Shown here piece after piece: positions 17,390 through 24,695 of a stretch of DNA of 24,695 nt. The stretch covers positions 1-24,695 of the IMG/VR virus record IMGVR_UViG_3300006928_000077. One strand, given 5' to 3'. The position numbers and the translations under genes were made by a program. Each line of letters starts with the position of its first letter. Positions within the stretch are counted from its first letter, which is position 1. Under the pieces are notes generated by a model. It saw only the letters and a program-made list of their open reading frames with translations. It was not told the origin of the DNA and made no database searches. The stretch is from a virus.

Positions 17390-20233
17390 ATGGCCAATAC
17401 AGACAACAGCAATAATAGCATAGCAAATACTTTAGATCCGATTGTAGAAATATCTCAAGCAGATACTCTTGATTTCTTTAGGTTACAATTCAATACCTTA
17501 GCAAATCTTGTAAACATCTCAATCACGGATCAGGATGTTGCTAACCTCGATCATAGGCTAGCAGGTGGAAACCTTTTCTTTGGGAATACTTTCGTAATGA
17601 GAGGACCAAGTGGTTCGTTTGCTGCTGGTGACATTACTTGTAACAATATTATAATGACAGGTGATATCACAGGTACCATTAATTATATTGCTGATGACGA
17701 CAACTCAACAATGATTAAGTTGGATGGCGCAGATCCACTGATTGATGATGAAACAATAAAATTTTATGCAGGTGGTATTGCAAATGGTGAAGTCGCTACG
17801 ATGAATAGTGAGGTCACTATTATCAATACCAAACTGGATCTATCAGGCGATGCTAATACAGCAGGTACACTTTATGTTAATGGACCAGCAGATATTAGAG
17901 GCAACACAACCTTTTTTGGGCCAGTGTCACTGCCTCAAATCGCAGAATCAAATACAGCAGGTCTTGAAGGACAAATAAGACTCAATACTGATACTGATGT
18001 AGTACAAGTTTACGACACCGCAAATGGATGGGCCAATGTGGCAGGTGATCTTGGGAACCTGGCCAGTGTAGATTTATCTACGGCACCTCAGAATCAAGAG
18101 GTTCTCACTTGGGATGGGAGCAAATGGATTGCTCAAGTTGTTACACCTGTCGGCACTTCAGGTATTGGAGACCTAGCAGACATTGATCTCGCTACCACTG
18201 CACCTCAATCTGGTGATAGGTTAAGGTATGATGGTACAATGTTTGTTCCTTCTCAGATACAATTTGATGAGATAGTTGATGTCGATTTATTCTCACTCGC
18301 ACCCACGGATGGGCAGGTGTTACACTTTGTTGCGGCAAACAATACTTGGGTACCAAATACCGTAGCAAATACATCGCTAAAAGAGTTAAACCTATCAGGC
18401 AATACAGTAACTGCCAAACGTAATGATGATTCGGTTATAACAATGGACATGTCTCCATTGTTCCAGACCATTACACAGTTTGCTGATGTACATACATCTG
18501 GATTAACGAATGCATCTATTCTTATTTACGATAGTGACTTAGCAAAATGGGTTGCAGGGCAAGAGACAGCAGCAGCAAATACTTCGACTGCATCAGGTGC
18601 TCTTGGATCACCAACCTCTGCAAAGGCCAATACAGTCACTTATTACAGAGCAGATGGTACATTCTACGATGTAAACTTAACAAACTTATTAACAGGGATT
18701 GATAAACTCGGTAATGTCGACTCGACGGGAGTTACCCACCACCAGGTCCTACAATGGGAATCCGCAGAAAGTATGTGGAAGCCAGGAGATGTAGTAGCGA
18801 CGAATGTTGATTTGTCAACAAATATGCTTACCGAGTTGTCAGACGTTGACTTACCTGCCGTAAGTGCTCTGACAGACAAATATGTATTAAAGTGGGATGC
18901 CACAGCAACCAAATGGACAGCACAAGAAGATTTAAATGACCCTTCACTGCATGGCATTGGAATAATGGCGGATGTAGATACATCCAACACGGCATCACCT
19001 ACACAAGATTTATACCTTAGATGGAACCCAACCAACTCAAGTTGGTATGCAGATCAATGGTCTGCGAATGATGTGCCTGAGTTGAGACATCTACCGGATG
19101 TTAATATTGGATATCCTTATGTAGATCATCCCAACCATGGGCAGGTTCTAAAATGGAACTCAATCAACTTGGCATGGGAGCCAGCAGATGATGCTCTAAC
19201 TGAGATCGGAACTTTTGGGTTGGATCGCCTTGCTGATGTTGATATCATTACAACTGCGCCAACTGATGGACAGATACTAAAGTTTGAGTCAGCAACAGGA
19301 AACTTTATTCCATCAGATGATACCTCATACCTTGCTATCCTTGACACAGTTCTCTTGGATGCAATGAATGATGTAGACACAGTAACAAATGGTAAAGATG
19401 TTGGTGATGTACTTAGATGGGATGGCACATTGTGGCAAGCACATACAATGCCACTTGCTCCCAATACAGTCAATGATATACCAGATGTATCAAGCACAGC
19501 ACCAACTGCAGGACAAATATTAAAGTATGATGGAACTGAATGGCAAATGGCTGATGAGTATGAATATACTCTTGACCTCACGTCATCAAGTATTTTTGAG
19601 TTATCTGATGTAACCATGGGGTCAACTCCTCAGGTCAACTCCCAACTTATTTGGGATGGGACAGCATGGGTGCCTCAGGCAGTTCCAGTTATACCTACAG
19701 AACTTGATGACCTTAGCAATGTTGCTTCAACTACTCCAACAACAGGGCAAGTCCTAAAATGGTCAGGCAGTGATTGGTATCCTGAAGATGAAGCAGGAGC
19801 AGGGTCAGTAACAGATTTAAACAATCACACAATCGATGAACTCAGTGATGTCCTAAATTATGGTAGTGCACAAGTAAATGATGTGCTAACTTGGAATGGG
19901 ACTCAATGGGGTGCCGCAAGTGCAGCATCAACGATTGATACAAAAGCATTGCAAGATGTTGAAGAAAATTCAACTGCAGTTGATGAGCAAGTGCTTGCTT
20001 TCAATGATTCAACAAGCAAGTATGAACCTACGAACATTTCAAGTTTATTGAGAGCACCTGTCACAACTATCGCTTCCTCAACTGGAAGTGCTGGTGACAA
20101 AGCAGGAAATATAGCAATGGATGCAAATTACTTATACCTTTGCACCGCAGATTATGATGGATCAAGTGATATTTGGAAAAGAATAAGTTTCGCAGGGGCG
20201 ATGGCTCTTGAATCAGGGGACAACAACTGGTAA
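17390..20233 (+). CDS. Repeat-rich tail fibre protein (947 aa, about 15 DVD/WDG repeats)
   Basis: The N-terminus (ISQADTLDFFRLQFNTLANL, 21-40) resembles that of the next fibre (ITQIETTNTFDDWRVL) and may be the attachment end. Residues of about 110-215 hold two half-modules shared with that fibre: DETIKFYAGG, and GQIRLNTDT. From about 219 to 884 there are about 15 imperfect repeats of 28-60 residues following the plan L..L.DVD....AP..GQ.L.WDG..W.P. The C-terminus has SAGDKAGNIAMDANYLYLCT and IWKRISF, an ending I know from other phage tail fibres. This suggests a long fibrous trimeric shaft with a small tip. There is no enzyme motif. The start is 7 bases after the previous stop; the only ribosome-site-like sequence, TAAGG, overlaps that stop codon, so translation is probably coupled. 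Host-range fibre is the likely role; the receptor is unknown. Confidence 0.85.
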   Translation: MANTDNSNNSIANTLDPIVEISQADTLDFFRLQFNTLANLVNISITDQDVANLDHRLAGGNLFFGNTFVMRGPSGSFAAGDITCNNIIMTGDITGTINYIADDDNSTMIKLDGADPLIDDETIKFYAGGIANGEVATMNSEVTIINTKLDLSGDANTAGTLYVNGPADIRGNTTFFGPVSLPQIAESNTAGLEGQIRLNTDTDVVQVYDTANGWANVAGDLGNLASVDLSTAPQNQEVLTWDGSKWIAQVVTPVGTSGIGDLADIDLATTAPQSGDRLRYDGTMFVPSQIQFDEIVDVDLFSLAPTDGQVLHFVAANNTWVPNTVANTSLKELNLSGNTVTAKRNDDSVITMDMSPLFQTITQFADVHTSGLTNASILIYDSDLAKWVAGQETAAANTSTASGALGSPTSAKANTVTYYRADGTFYDVNLTNLLTGIDKLGNVDSTGVTHHQVLQWESAESMWKPGDVVATNVDLSTNMLTELSDVDLPAVSALTDKYVLKWDATATKWTAQEDLNDPSLHGIGIMADVDTSNTASPTQDLYLRWNPTNSSWYADQWSANDVPELRHLPDVNIGYPYVDHPNHGQVLKWNSINLAWEPADDALTEIGTFGLDRLADVDIITTAPTDGQILKFESATGNFIPSDDTSYLAILDTVLLDAMNDVDTVTNGKDVGDVLRWDGTLWQAHTMPLAPNTVNDIPDVSSTAPTAGQILKYDGTEWQMADEYEYTLDLTSSSIFELSDVTMGSTPQVNSQLIWDGTAWVPQAVPVIPTELDDLSNVASTTPTTGQVLKWSGSDWYPEDEAGAGSVTDLNNHTIDELSDVLNYGSAQVNDVLTWNGTQWGAASAASTIDTKALQDVEENSTAVDEQVLAFNDSTSKYEPTNISSLLRAPVTTIASSTGSAGDKAGNIAMDANYLYLCTADYDGSSDIWKRISFAGAMALESGDNNW
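18044..20041 (+). repeat. About 15 tandem protein repeats (DVD...WDG) in the first fibre
   Basis: Units begin with a hydrophobic-x-x-hydrophobic-x-DV core and end in a WDG..W.P turn. Examples are LGNLASVDLST (from residue 221), IGDLADIDLATTAP, LDRLADVDIITTAPTDGQIL, VNDIPDVSSTAPTAGQIL and LDDLSNVASTTPTTGQVL. Units keep the protein plan but differ widely in DNA, and the spacing varies through spacer segments, mostly in the first half. The last unit (ALQDVEENST) is the most degenerate. Confidence 0.8.
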
Positions 20234-20234
20234 T

Positions 20235-20238
20235 AGGA
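20235..20238 (+). promoter_or_regulatory. Ribosome binding site AGGA for the second fibre
   Basis: AGGA ends four bases before the ATG at 20243 and sits in the 9-base gap after the first fibre's stop. It supports that start and a tightly linked pair of fibre genes. Confidence 0.5.
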
Positions 20239-20242
20239 TAAA

Positions 20243-23233
20243 ATGGCAGGATACACAAATCTAACAGATATTACACAGATAGAAACTACCAATACGTTCG
20301 ATGATTGGAGAGTATTAACAAACCAAACCATCGCAAGGGTGAATAATGCCTCAGCAAGTAATACTAATGGGCATGCAGGATATGATGAAATAACAAATCG
20401 TATAGTGGTAAGAGATAACACTGCTAGTTTTTCTACCAATAATGTTACTGCTAATAACCTTACGGCAAATCAATCAAACTACTTTTTTGCCAATGGTGAG
20501 ACCCTGCATGGTAATACGGTAATCACAAATAGTGGTTTTTATGTCAATGCTGATCCAGTAACAGACCCTTCAGGTCTGCGATCAGTAGTTATGAGAACAA
20601 CTGATGCATTTTTGATGCCAGTTGGAAATACCCAAGAGGAGCCAGTCAATGGTGAAATGGGTATGATGAGATTTAACACTGATACTCTTCAGTTGATGTA
20701 CTACAACCCATCGACTGCAAGTTTCTTGGGTATTGGTGGTGCTCAGATGTCCGACCGTGACCAGGATACGATTGTCAATGTTGAAGGTGCTCCAGGAACT
20801 GATGAAGACACAATCAACTTCTACGTTGGTAATACTGGTGACACATTTCCCGTAATGACATTAAATGCCGTACTCTCAAATACTTCTATTAATGCTACAT
20901 TCCGTGATCACGTAAGATTTGAAAAAGACATTACCATCACAGGTAACCTTACTGTCCTTGGTCAACAATTATCGATTGACGCAACTACACTTGCTATTGA
21001 GGACAAACTGATCAACCTTGGTATGAACTATGGTCTAAGAAATGGTGTCAATGTATCTCAAAATGGCGCCAATCCTAAGTTTACAATGCCTGTTGATGGA
21101 ACAACAAACATACAAATACCTCACTCATTGCAACTTGATGACCTTATTTGGGTTACCAATATCAATGATGTTCATAACTTACCTGAGGGTATATACAAAG
21201 TTGAATCAATCGATGGACTATTTGAGTTTACACTTGAAAATGTAGATGGGTCAGCGATTGGTGTTATTGTAGGTTCATCCTCACCTCAAGCATCTTGGTC
21301 TGGTCCACAATCAGATGATGCTGTATCAGGTGGTGGTTTTATTCTTCCAGGTAATACCGAGCATAGTTTAAAGTGGGATGACGGCAATCAATATTTCACA
21401 ATGTCTGATGGTTTGTATATTGCAAACACAAACGCATTGGTACTACCAAATGGTAATACATCCCAACGTCCATCCCAAAGTCTCTCAACAGGAAATACTG
21501 AAACAGACGCAGTAGGTGACTACCTTGGCTCAATCCGATTCAACAATGAGTTGAACACTTTTGAAGGTTTGATTGAAGGACCAGGTGGCACAGGTTTTAA
21601 GACATGGGTTGACTTTAGAGGCATGATTGACAATGACAATGGTGCTGATACCTTTATCAATGTCTATGGATCAAACACAGTCCCAACTGCCTTAACTTCA
21701 TCAGCAGGTCACACACTTGATGATATAGTTTTTGTCGCAAGTGGAACTGAGAGATTCTTTATTGACAAACTGGGATATGCAAAGTTTTCATCCAACAGTG
21801 GTTTGACCATACCTCGAGGTACGACAGCAGAACAACCACAGTTCCCTTCAACTGATGTTGGCACAGATGATGCAACAGGTGAGGGTATGGAACTTGGTAT
21901 GATTCGTTTCAACACTGATGAGAATATCTATGAGGGTGTTATTGCTGATAGCACAAGCACTGATAGTTTACGTTGGGTTCCGATTGGCCATGGTGGTTAT
22001 ATGGATACCTTTGGAGGAAGTGCAAACAATACTTTCCTCTCAGTTGTTGGTAATGACGCAGATGGAACAGCAGTTGGACCAGCAGGCAATCATGTCGACA
22101 TAAGTGGTGGTACTGATAATCATACGCATGATGACTTTATTGTTGTCACCAATGGTACAAAAAGACTTTTTATTGACTCAACTGGCTGGGCATCTTTTAC
22201 TTCAAACTCTACTTTGGGACTGCCCCGTGGTACATCTGCACAACGACCAACGACTGTTGGAGCAGGACTTGATGCAGGTCATATAAGATTTAACACATCC
22301 ATAAACTCCTATGAAGGAGTCCTGCTTGATGGCACAACTTGGGCAGGTTTGGGAGGAGTTGTTGACTCCGCAGATGGTGGGGATACCTTTTTAAACGTAT
22401 ACGGTAACCCAACAGACCCAACTGGCATTCTACCATCAGGGGGTCATACACTTAATGATATGATTTTTGTAACCAATAGTGTCAAACGTATGCATATTGA
22501 CGCAAATGGTTACGTTCAAATCGTTGGTAACAATGCAACCGTAGTTATACCAAAGGGTACAACTGCTGAGAGACCTGCTGATGCCGATCATGGTAAAGAG
22601 GCAGGTGGTATAAGATTCAACACTGACCTGAATAGTTATGAAGGGGTTCTGGCAGACGGAACAACTTGGGCAGGTCTTGGAGGTGTTGTTGATGCTGCAG
22701 ATGGTTCTGATACATTTATCTCAGTTTACGGTCATGCAACAAACCCAACTGCGATTACGGCAGATTCCGATCATACTCTGAATGATATAGTTTTCACAAC
22801 TGACGGCACGCACCGCATGACAGTGGATCGCGCAGGTAACGTAGTAATATCATCTGATGGAACAACCTTTATTGGTGATTCTAAACTCCATGTCATTGGA
22901 GGTACACAAGGTTTACATGTTACTGCCAATGTCAAGTTTGATGACAGACTTACAACTGATGATCATGTTGAATTCAATTCGACTCTAAATACTGATGGAG
23001 CAGTTACGTTTGGATCAACTCTTGGAGTTACAGGGATTGCTACTTTCGCTGCTCATGTTGACATGGACTCCTCTATGACAGTTGATGGAACTGCGCAGAT
23101 GTTGGGTACTACGAAAATTAAAGCAGATAACACTTCTGCTCAGTATAGAATGTTGAGATGTACTAATGCTGATGGTACGACTGAATGGGTCGATTTTGGA
23201 GTGTTTAACTCTGCAGGAACCAGAGTATTTTAA
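20243..23233 (+). CDS. Modular tail fibre protein (996 aa) with two-part repeats
   Basis: The N-terminus (ITQIETTNTFDDWRVLTNQT, 10-29) looks like a fibre attachment segment. Five A-B repeat units follow. Part A runs P.GTTAERP...G.IRFNT...YEGVL..GTTW; part B runs DTF..VYG...HTLNDIVF.T.GT.R..ID..GY. The conserved Pro of part A is at residues 126, 402, 524, 661 and 770. Between units 1 and 2 is the segment ITGNLTVLGQQLSIDATTLA (from 230) ending in IEDKLINLG, a module familiar from fibres of T4-like marine phages, and a beta-rich insert (about 275-400). The C-terminus has short VTFGSTLGVTGIATF-type beta-helix steps and ends in MLRCTNADGTTEWVDFG. No enzyme motif is seen. It most likely forms a second fibre or a partner of the first; which one carries the host-contact tip cannot be told. 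Confidence 0.85.
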   Translation: MAGYTNLTDITQIETTNTFDDWRVLTNQTIARVNNASASNTNGHAGYDEITNRIVVRDNTASFSTNNVTANNLTANQSNYFFANGETLHGNTVITNSGFYVNADPVTDPSGLRSVVMRTTDAFLMPVGNTQEEPVNGEMGMMRFNTDTLQLMYYNPSTASFLGIGGAQMSDRDQDTIVNVEGAPGTDEDTINFYVGNTGDTFPVMTLNAVLSNTSINATFRDHVRFEKDITITGNLTVLGQQLSIDATTLAIEDKLINLGMNYGLRNGVNVSQNGANPKFTMPVDGTTNIQIPHSLQLDDLIWVTNINDVHNLPEGIYKVESIDGLFEFTLENVDGSAIGVIVGSSSPQASWSGPQSDDAVSGGGFILPGNTEHSLKWDDGNQYFTMSDGLYIANTNALVLPNGNTSQRPSQSLSTGNTETDAVGDYLGSIRFNNELNTFEGLIEGPGGTGFKTWVDFRGMIDNDNGADTFINVYGSNTVPTALTSSAGHTLDDIVFVASGTERFFIDKLGYAKFSSNSGLTIPRGTTAEQPQFPSTDVGTDDATGEGMELGMIRFNTDENIYEGVIADSTSTDSLRWVPIGHGGYMDTFGGSANNTFLSVVGNDADGTAVGPAGNHVDISGGTDNHTHDDFIVVTNGTKRLFIDSTGWASFTSNSTLGLPRGTSAQRPTTVGAGLDAGHIRFNTSINSYEGVLLDGTTWAGLGGVVDSADGGDTFLNVYGNPTDPTGILPSGGHTLNDMIFVTNSVKRMHIDANGYVQIVGNNATVVIPKGTTAERPADADHGKEAGGIRFNTDLNSYEGVLADGTTWAGLGGVVDAADGSDTFISVYGHATNPTAITADSDHTLNDIVFTTDGTHRMTVDRAGNVVISSDGTTFIGDSKLHVIGGTQGLHVTANVKFDDRLTTDDHVEFNSTLNTDGAVTFGSTLGVTGIATFAAHVDMDSSMTVDGTAQMLGTTKIKADNTSAQYRMLRCTNADGTTEWVDFGVFNSAGTRVF
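21434..22870 (+). repeat. Four consecutive A-B repeat units in the second fibre
   Basis: Units start around the part-A Pro at residues 402, 524, 661 and 770, giving spacings of 122, 137 and 109 residues. The last two units are the closest: both contain NSYEGVL, DGTTWAGLGGVVD and HTLND. The second of the four is disturbed in its middle, with GHGGYMDTFGG replacing AGLGGVVD, and has a longer part A. Confidence 0.8.
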
Positions 23234-24331
23234 ATGACCAGACCTTTAGTAAATCCCGTAAGTGAAACCGCAGGTGAACTTACTTCAGGGATGAATATCG
23301 GTGTCGGTGGACAATTTCAGTTACGTGAGATGTCTGACACTGAGATCAAAAACAAATTTGCCAGACTATTAATGGGATTTTGGGCCAGCCAGAATAATGG
23401 TAGAGGTGCTATCTCATTAAGGACTGATCATGCTGGCAATCGTGGAACTTGGATCATGCGATTCCGTAATGATGCAAGTGCATCCCACCCTGTTTCCACA
23501 ACCAACTTTGCTCAATCCAATTATAGCCTAGATCAAGACGAGAATAACAAAACAACCAATCAGGCAGATGCTGTAAACTTACGTCCTGTTTGTAGAACAA
23601 CTGGTGCGTCATTTCAAGAGATGACTGATACTCAGTTGGAGACTGACATTATACGTTGTTGCAAAGAGGAGTTTGTTAACAATCAATACCCACTAGGTGG
23701 TTATCATATGGGTACATCAAACCCAGATGGTGATACATGGGTTAGCAGAGGTTCATTCGTCAACAAGCATAGATATTATGGTGGCACTTCTTCTGAGACT
23801 ATTCACCTAAGACAAAAAACAAATGTTGTTGGTGGTGGTACTTATTATGGTGAGTCAGGTAAAAAACCTATGAGAGCATTTGATGGTACTCCAAAGGGAT
23901 TGATTGAGATGGATAATAATGCCATCAGAGCATGCTACCAAAACTATGGTAATGCTATGATGGGAGGACTTACAGGCACCAACTTTGGTGAGTACAGAGT
24001 CACGGCAGGCACTACTGCTCCCGCATCAGGTACATGGGTTGCTTGCGGTACCTGGACTGAGAAATTTGCTACAGTTTCTCAATATACATATTCGCAAGGA
24101 TATACTGGATACTATTCTCAAGGTTACACTGGATCATATACCAGAATATTTGGTGGATCAGTCCAAGGTGTTTACCAGCATACGTACTCAAGTGGATATA
24201 CGGGTTTATATTCAAATCACTACAATGGTTTGACAGTCAACCCAAATGGTGGCAATAATGGTGCGCATAGGCAAGCACCTAATAATGATTATGAAACACA
24301 GGCGTATACATTTTGGAAAAGAATAGGATAA
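23234..24331 (+). CDS. Putative small fibre/adhesin (365 aa): three tandem domains plus a Tyr/Gly octad tract
   Basis: The ATG follows the previous stop directly (TAAATG), pointing to translational coupling. AGGA lies 14 bases upstream, too far for a normal ribosome site. Three repeats of about 96 residues begin at L30 (LREMSDTEI), F127 (FQEMTDTQL) and L223 (LIEMDNNAI). Each runs through a helix-like segment to a Gly-rich strand and a GTW or DTW turn (GTWIMRF, DTWVSRG, GTWVACG). Residues 286-333 form six octads rich in Tyr, Ser and Gly, such as YSQGYTGY and YSSGYTGL, and the protein ends in FWKRIG. Similar domain chains and YTG tracts occur, as I recall, in uncharacterised T4-like cyanophage proteins. 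A role as fibre tip or adhesin is inferred from its place after two fibres and from the aromatic repeat tract. A chaperone-like accessory role is less likely. Confidence 0.75.
   Translation: MTRPLVNPVSETAGELTSGMNIGVGGQFQLREMSDTEIKNKFARLLMGFWASQNNGRGAISLRTDHAGNRGTWIMRFRNDASASHPVSTTNFAQSNYSLDQDENNKTTNQADAVNLRPVCRTTGASFQEMTDTQLETDIIRCCKEEFVNNQYPLGGYHMGTSNPDGDTWVSRGSFVNKHRYYGGTSSETIHLRQKTNVVGGGTYYGESGKKPMRAFDGTPKGLIEMDNNAIRACYQNYGNAMMGGLTGTNFGEYRVTAGTTAPASGTWVACGTWTEKFATVSQYTYSQGYTGYYSQGYTGSYTRIFGGSVQGVYQHTYSSGYTGLYSNHYNGLTVNPNGGNNGAHRQAPNNDYETQAYTFWKRIG
23321..24064 (+). repeat. Three tandem domains of about 96 aa in the 365-aa protein
   Basis: The start motif [L/F]-x-EM-[S/D/T]-[D/N] falls at residues 30, 127 and 223 (spacing 97 and 96). 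The end motif [G/D]TW is at about 71-73, 167-169 and 266-268, followed by a K or D at the domain edge (D80, K178, K277). The linkers after domains 1 and 2 differ. The link after domain 3 is replaced by the octad tract. Confidence 0.7.
24089..24232 (+). repeat. Six in-phase 24-bp (8-residue) units rich in Tyr/Gly
   Basis: Units at 24089, 24113, 24137, 24161, 24185 and 24209 read YSQGYTGY, YSQGYTGS, YTRIFGGS, VQGVYQHT, YSSGYTGL and YSNHYNGL. The first two and last two are clear repeats. The middle pair is degenerate but keeps the exact register. Confidence 0.75.
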
Positions 24332-24471
24332 CCTACCCCAAAGATCACCCTGCATATAAAAAGATAGATGAGGTGATGTATCAACATTGGAAGATGCATA
24401 GATCTGTTATGCGTCCCAATGATCAATTCATTCAAGATATTCTAAATACCTTGAACACTCCAACCAAATAA
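24328..24471 (+). CDS. Probable tiny hypothetical gene (47 aa) with uncertain start
   Basis: Between the 365-aa gene and the next one, the frame open from 24295 to TAA at 24469-24471 encodes a plausible soluble peptide. From 24328 it reads TYPKDHPAYKKIDEVM, then YQHWKMHRSVMRPNDQF and IQDILNTLNTPTK. The first ATG is at 24376 and would leave only 31 aa, yet the protein-like sequence, with charged helix-forming residues, continues upstream of it. A start at ATA 24328-24330, overlapping the previous stop as ATAA with GGAAAAG six bases upstream, would explain all of it. TTG at 24313 (52 aa) or GTG at 24373 are alternatives. No known function is recognised. A real gene is likely because 143 bp would otherwise be noncoding in a very compact region. 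Confidence 0.45.
   Translation: MTYPKDHPAYKKIDEVMYQHWKMHRSVMRPNDQFIQDILNTLNTPTK
24442..24448 (+). promoter_or_regulatory. Possible late promoter motif CTAAATA before the last gene
   Basis: A second CTAAATA, identical to the one before gp8, lies 26 bases upstream of the ATG at 24475. That distance would give a short leader from a T4-type late promoter. It sits inside the probable mini-gene, so it may be only an Ile-Leu-Asn-Thr codon run. Confidence 0.25.
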
Positions 24472-24474
24472 ATT

Positions 24475-24695
24475 ATGACAGTTGATATTGAATTAGCACA
24501 ATCAGAGAAAGGTTCTTCTTTCCCCAAGGGAACCATTGTTGAAGCCATATGGCAAGAGGGTAAAAATCATGTCAATATTATTTTCGAGCAAGAGGGTAGT
24601 ACTGATAAGATAGGAATCGTTGCAGGCAAAGGCACTGAGCAGTGGGATGAGTTTTTTGGCATCCATACTGAAGAAGAGGTAGACAAGTGGACTGC
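24475..24695 (+). CDS. Unrecognised gene, 3' end outside the window (at least 73 codons)
   Basis: An ATG three bases after the mini-gene's TAA opens a frame that stays open to the window end. It reads MTVDIELAQSEKG, then IVEAIWQEGKNHVNIIFEQ, GIVAGKGTEQWDEFF and TEEEVDKW. It is acidic, has three Trp in 73 residues, and shows a mixed beta/alpha pattern without signal peptide or membrane segment. No good Shine-Dalgarno is visible in the A/T-rich sequence before it (CCAAATAAATT), so it may depend on coupling with the upstream frame. I do not recognise the family. Being next to the fibre cluster and in the same direction, it probably belongs to the same late block. Confidence 0.7.
   Translation, partial: MTVDIELAQSEKGSSFPKGTIVEAIWQEGKNHVNIIFEQEGSTDKIGIVAGKGTEQWDEFFGIHTEEEVDKWT

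Noticed and set aside
24089-24232. CRISPR-like short regular repeats
   Set aside because: The repeats are 24 bp, contiguous, coding and diverged, without unique spacers. They are protein octads.
23985-24233. An 82-codon + strand frame overlapping the octad tract
   Set aside because: It is the shifted frame of the 24-bp repeats, whose regularity keeps alternative frames open. The frame of the 365-aa protein has the clear domain repeats and gene context.
23234-24331. A variable target of a diversity-generating retroelement at the adhesin-like C-terminus
   Set aside because: No reverse transcriptase, template repeat or adenine-substitution pattern is visible in the window. It remains possible only if such genes lie outside it.
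1-24695. tRNA genes, insertion sequences, attachment sites and auxiliary metabolic genes
   Set aside because: Nothing with cloverleaf, transposase, terminal inverted repeat or metabolic enzyme character was seen; all gaps are under 60 bp.

Overview
This window looks like part of the late structural (baseplate and tail-fibre) block of a T4-like myovirus, most probably a marine one of the cyanophage/pelagiphage type. All real genes lie on the + strand, are packed almost end to end, and no RNA gene, mobile element or metabolic gene is visible. The firmest anchor is the gene at 9301-11136. Its ends match T4 baseplate wedge protein gp8, as recalled from T4: an N-terminal region with PTDTVE and ADGYKWKYLY, and a C-terminus with MLKYRGDILYVENRSP and DQVEDIKLIVQF. 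The next gene starts with the YYDDF...FYRVLFRP / QARELTQ signature of DUF4815 structural proteins, which are common in T4-like marine phages. The host cannot be told from this stretch.

Layout. (1) 6-9242 is a giant protein of at least 3078 aa, probably cut by the window edge. It sits in the slot before gp8 that T4 uses for gp7, but I see no gp7 resemblance. It has a triplicated cassette, a lectin/LamG-like region and scattered EDG motifs. (2) 9301-11136 is gp8 with a central insertion of about 240 aa. (3) 11182-17382 is a 2066-aa DUF4815 protein, preceded by a perfect GTAA-loop hairpin. (4) 17390-20233 is a fibre of about 15 short repeats. (5) 20243-23233 is a second fibre of longer two-part repeats. 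(6) 23234-24331 is a putative adhesin of three tandem domains of about 96 aa followed by a Tyr/Gly octad tract. (7) 24328-24471 is a probable tiny gene whose coding signal begins upstream of its first ATG. (8) 24475 to the window end is the start of an unrecognised gene.

How they may work together (inference). gp8 is part of the baseplate wedge. The surrounding giant and repeat-rich proteins would decorate the baseplate periphery or form the fibres that recognise the host, in the position where T4 carries gp9 to gp12. The 0-10 bp spacings from 17382 to 23234, and the overlap or near-contact at the right end, point to one co-transcribed, co-translated unit. The longer gaps before gp8 and before the DUF4815 gene hold the only plausible regulatory elements: a late-promoter-like CTAAATA with a strong AGGAG site, and a stable hairpin.

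No gene-free stretch exceeds 60 bp. Nothing here is a clear-cut unknown system. The most unusual observations are the in-phase octad tract and triple domain of the 365-aa protein, the shared half-modules of the two fibres, and the possible ATA-start mini-gene.
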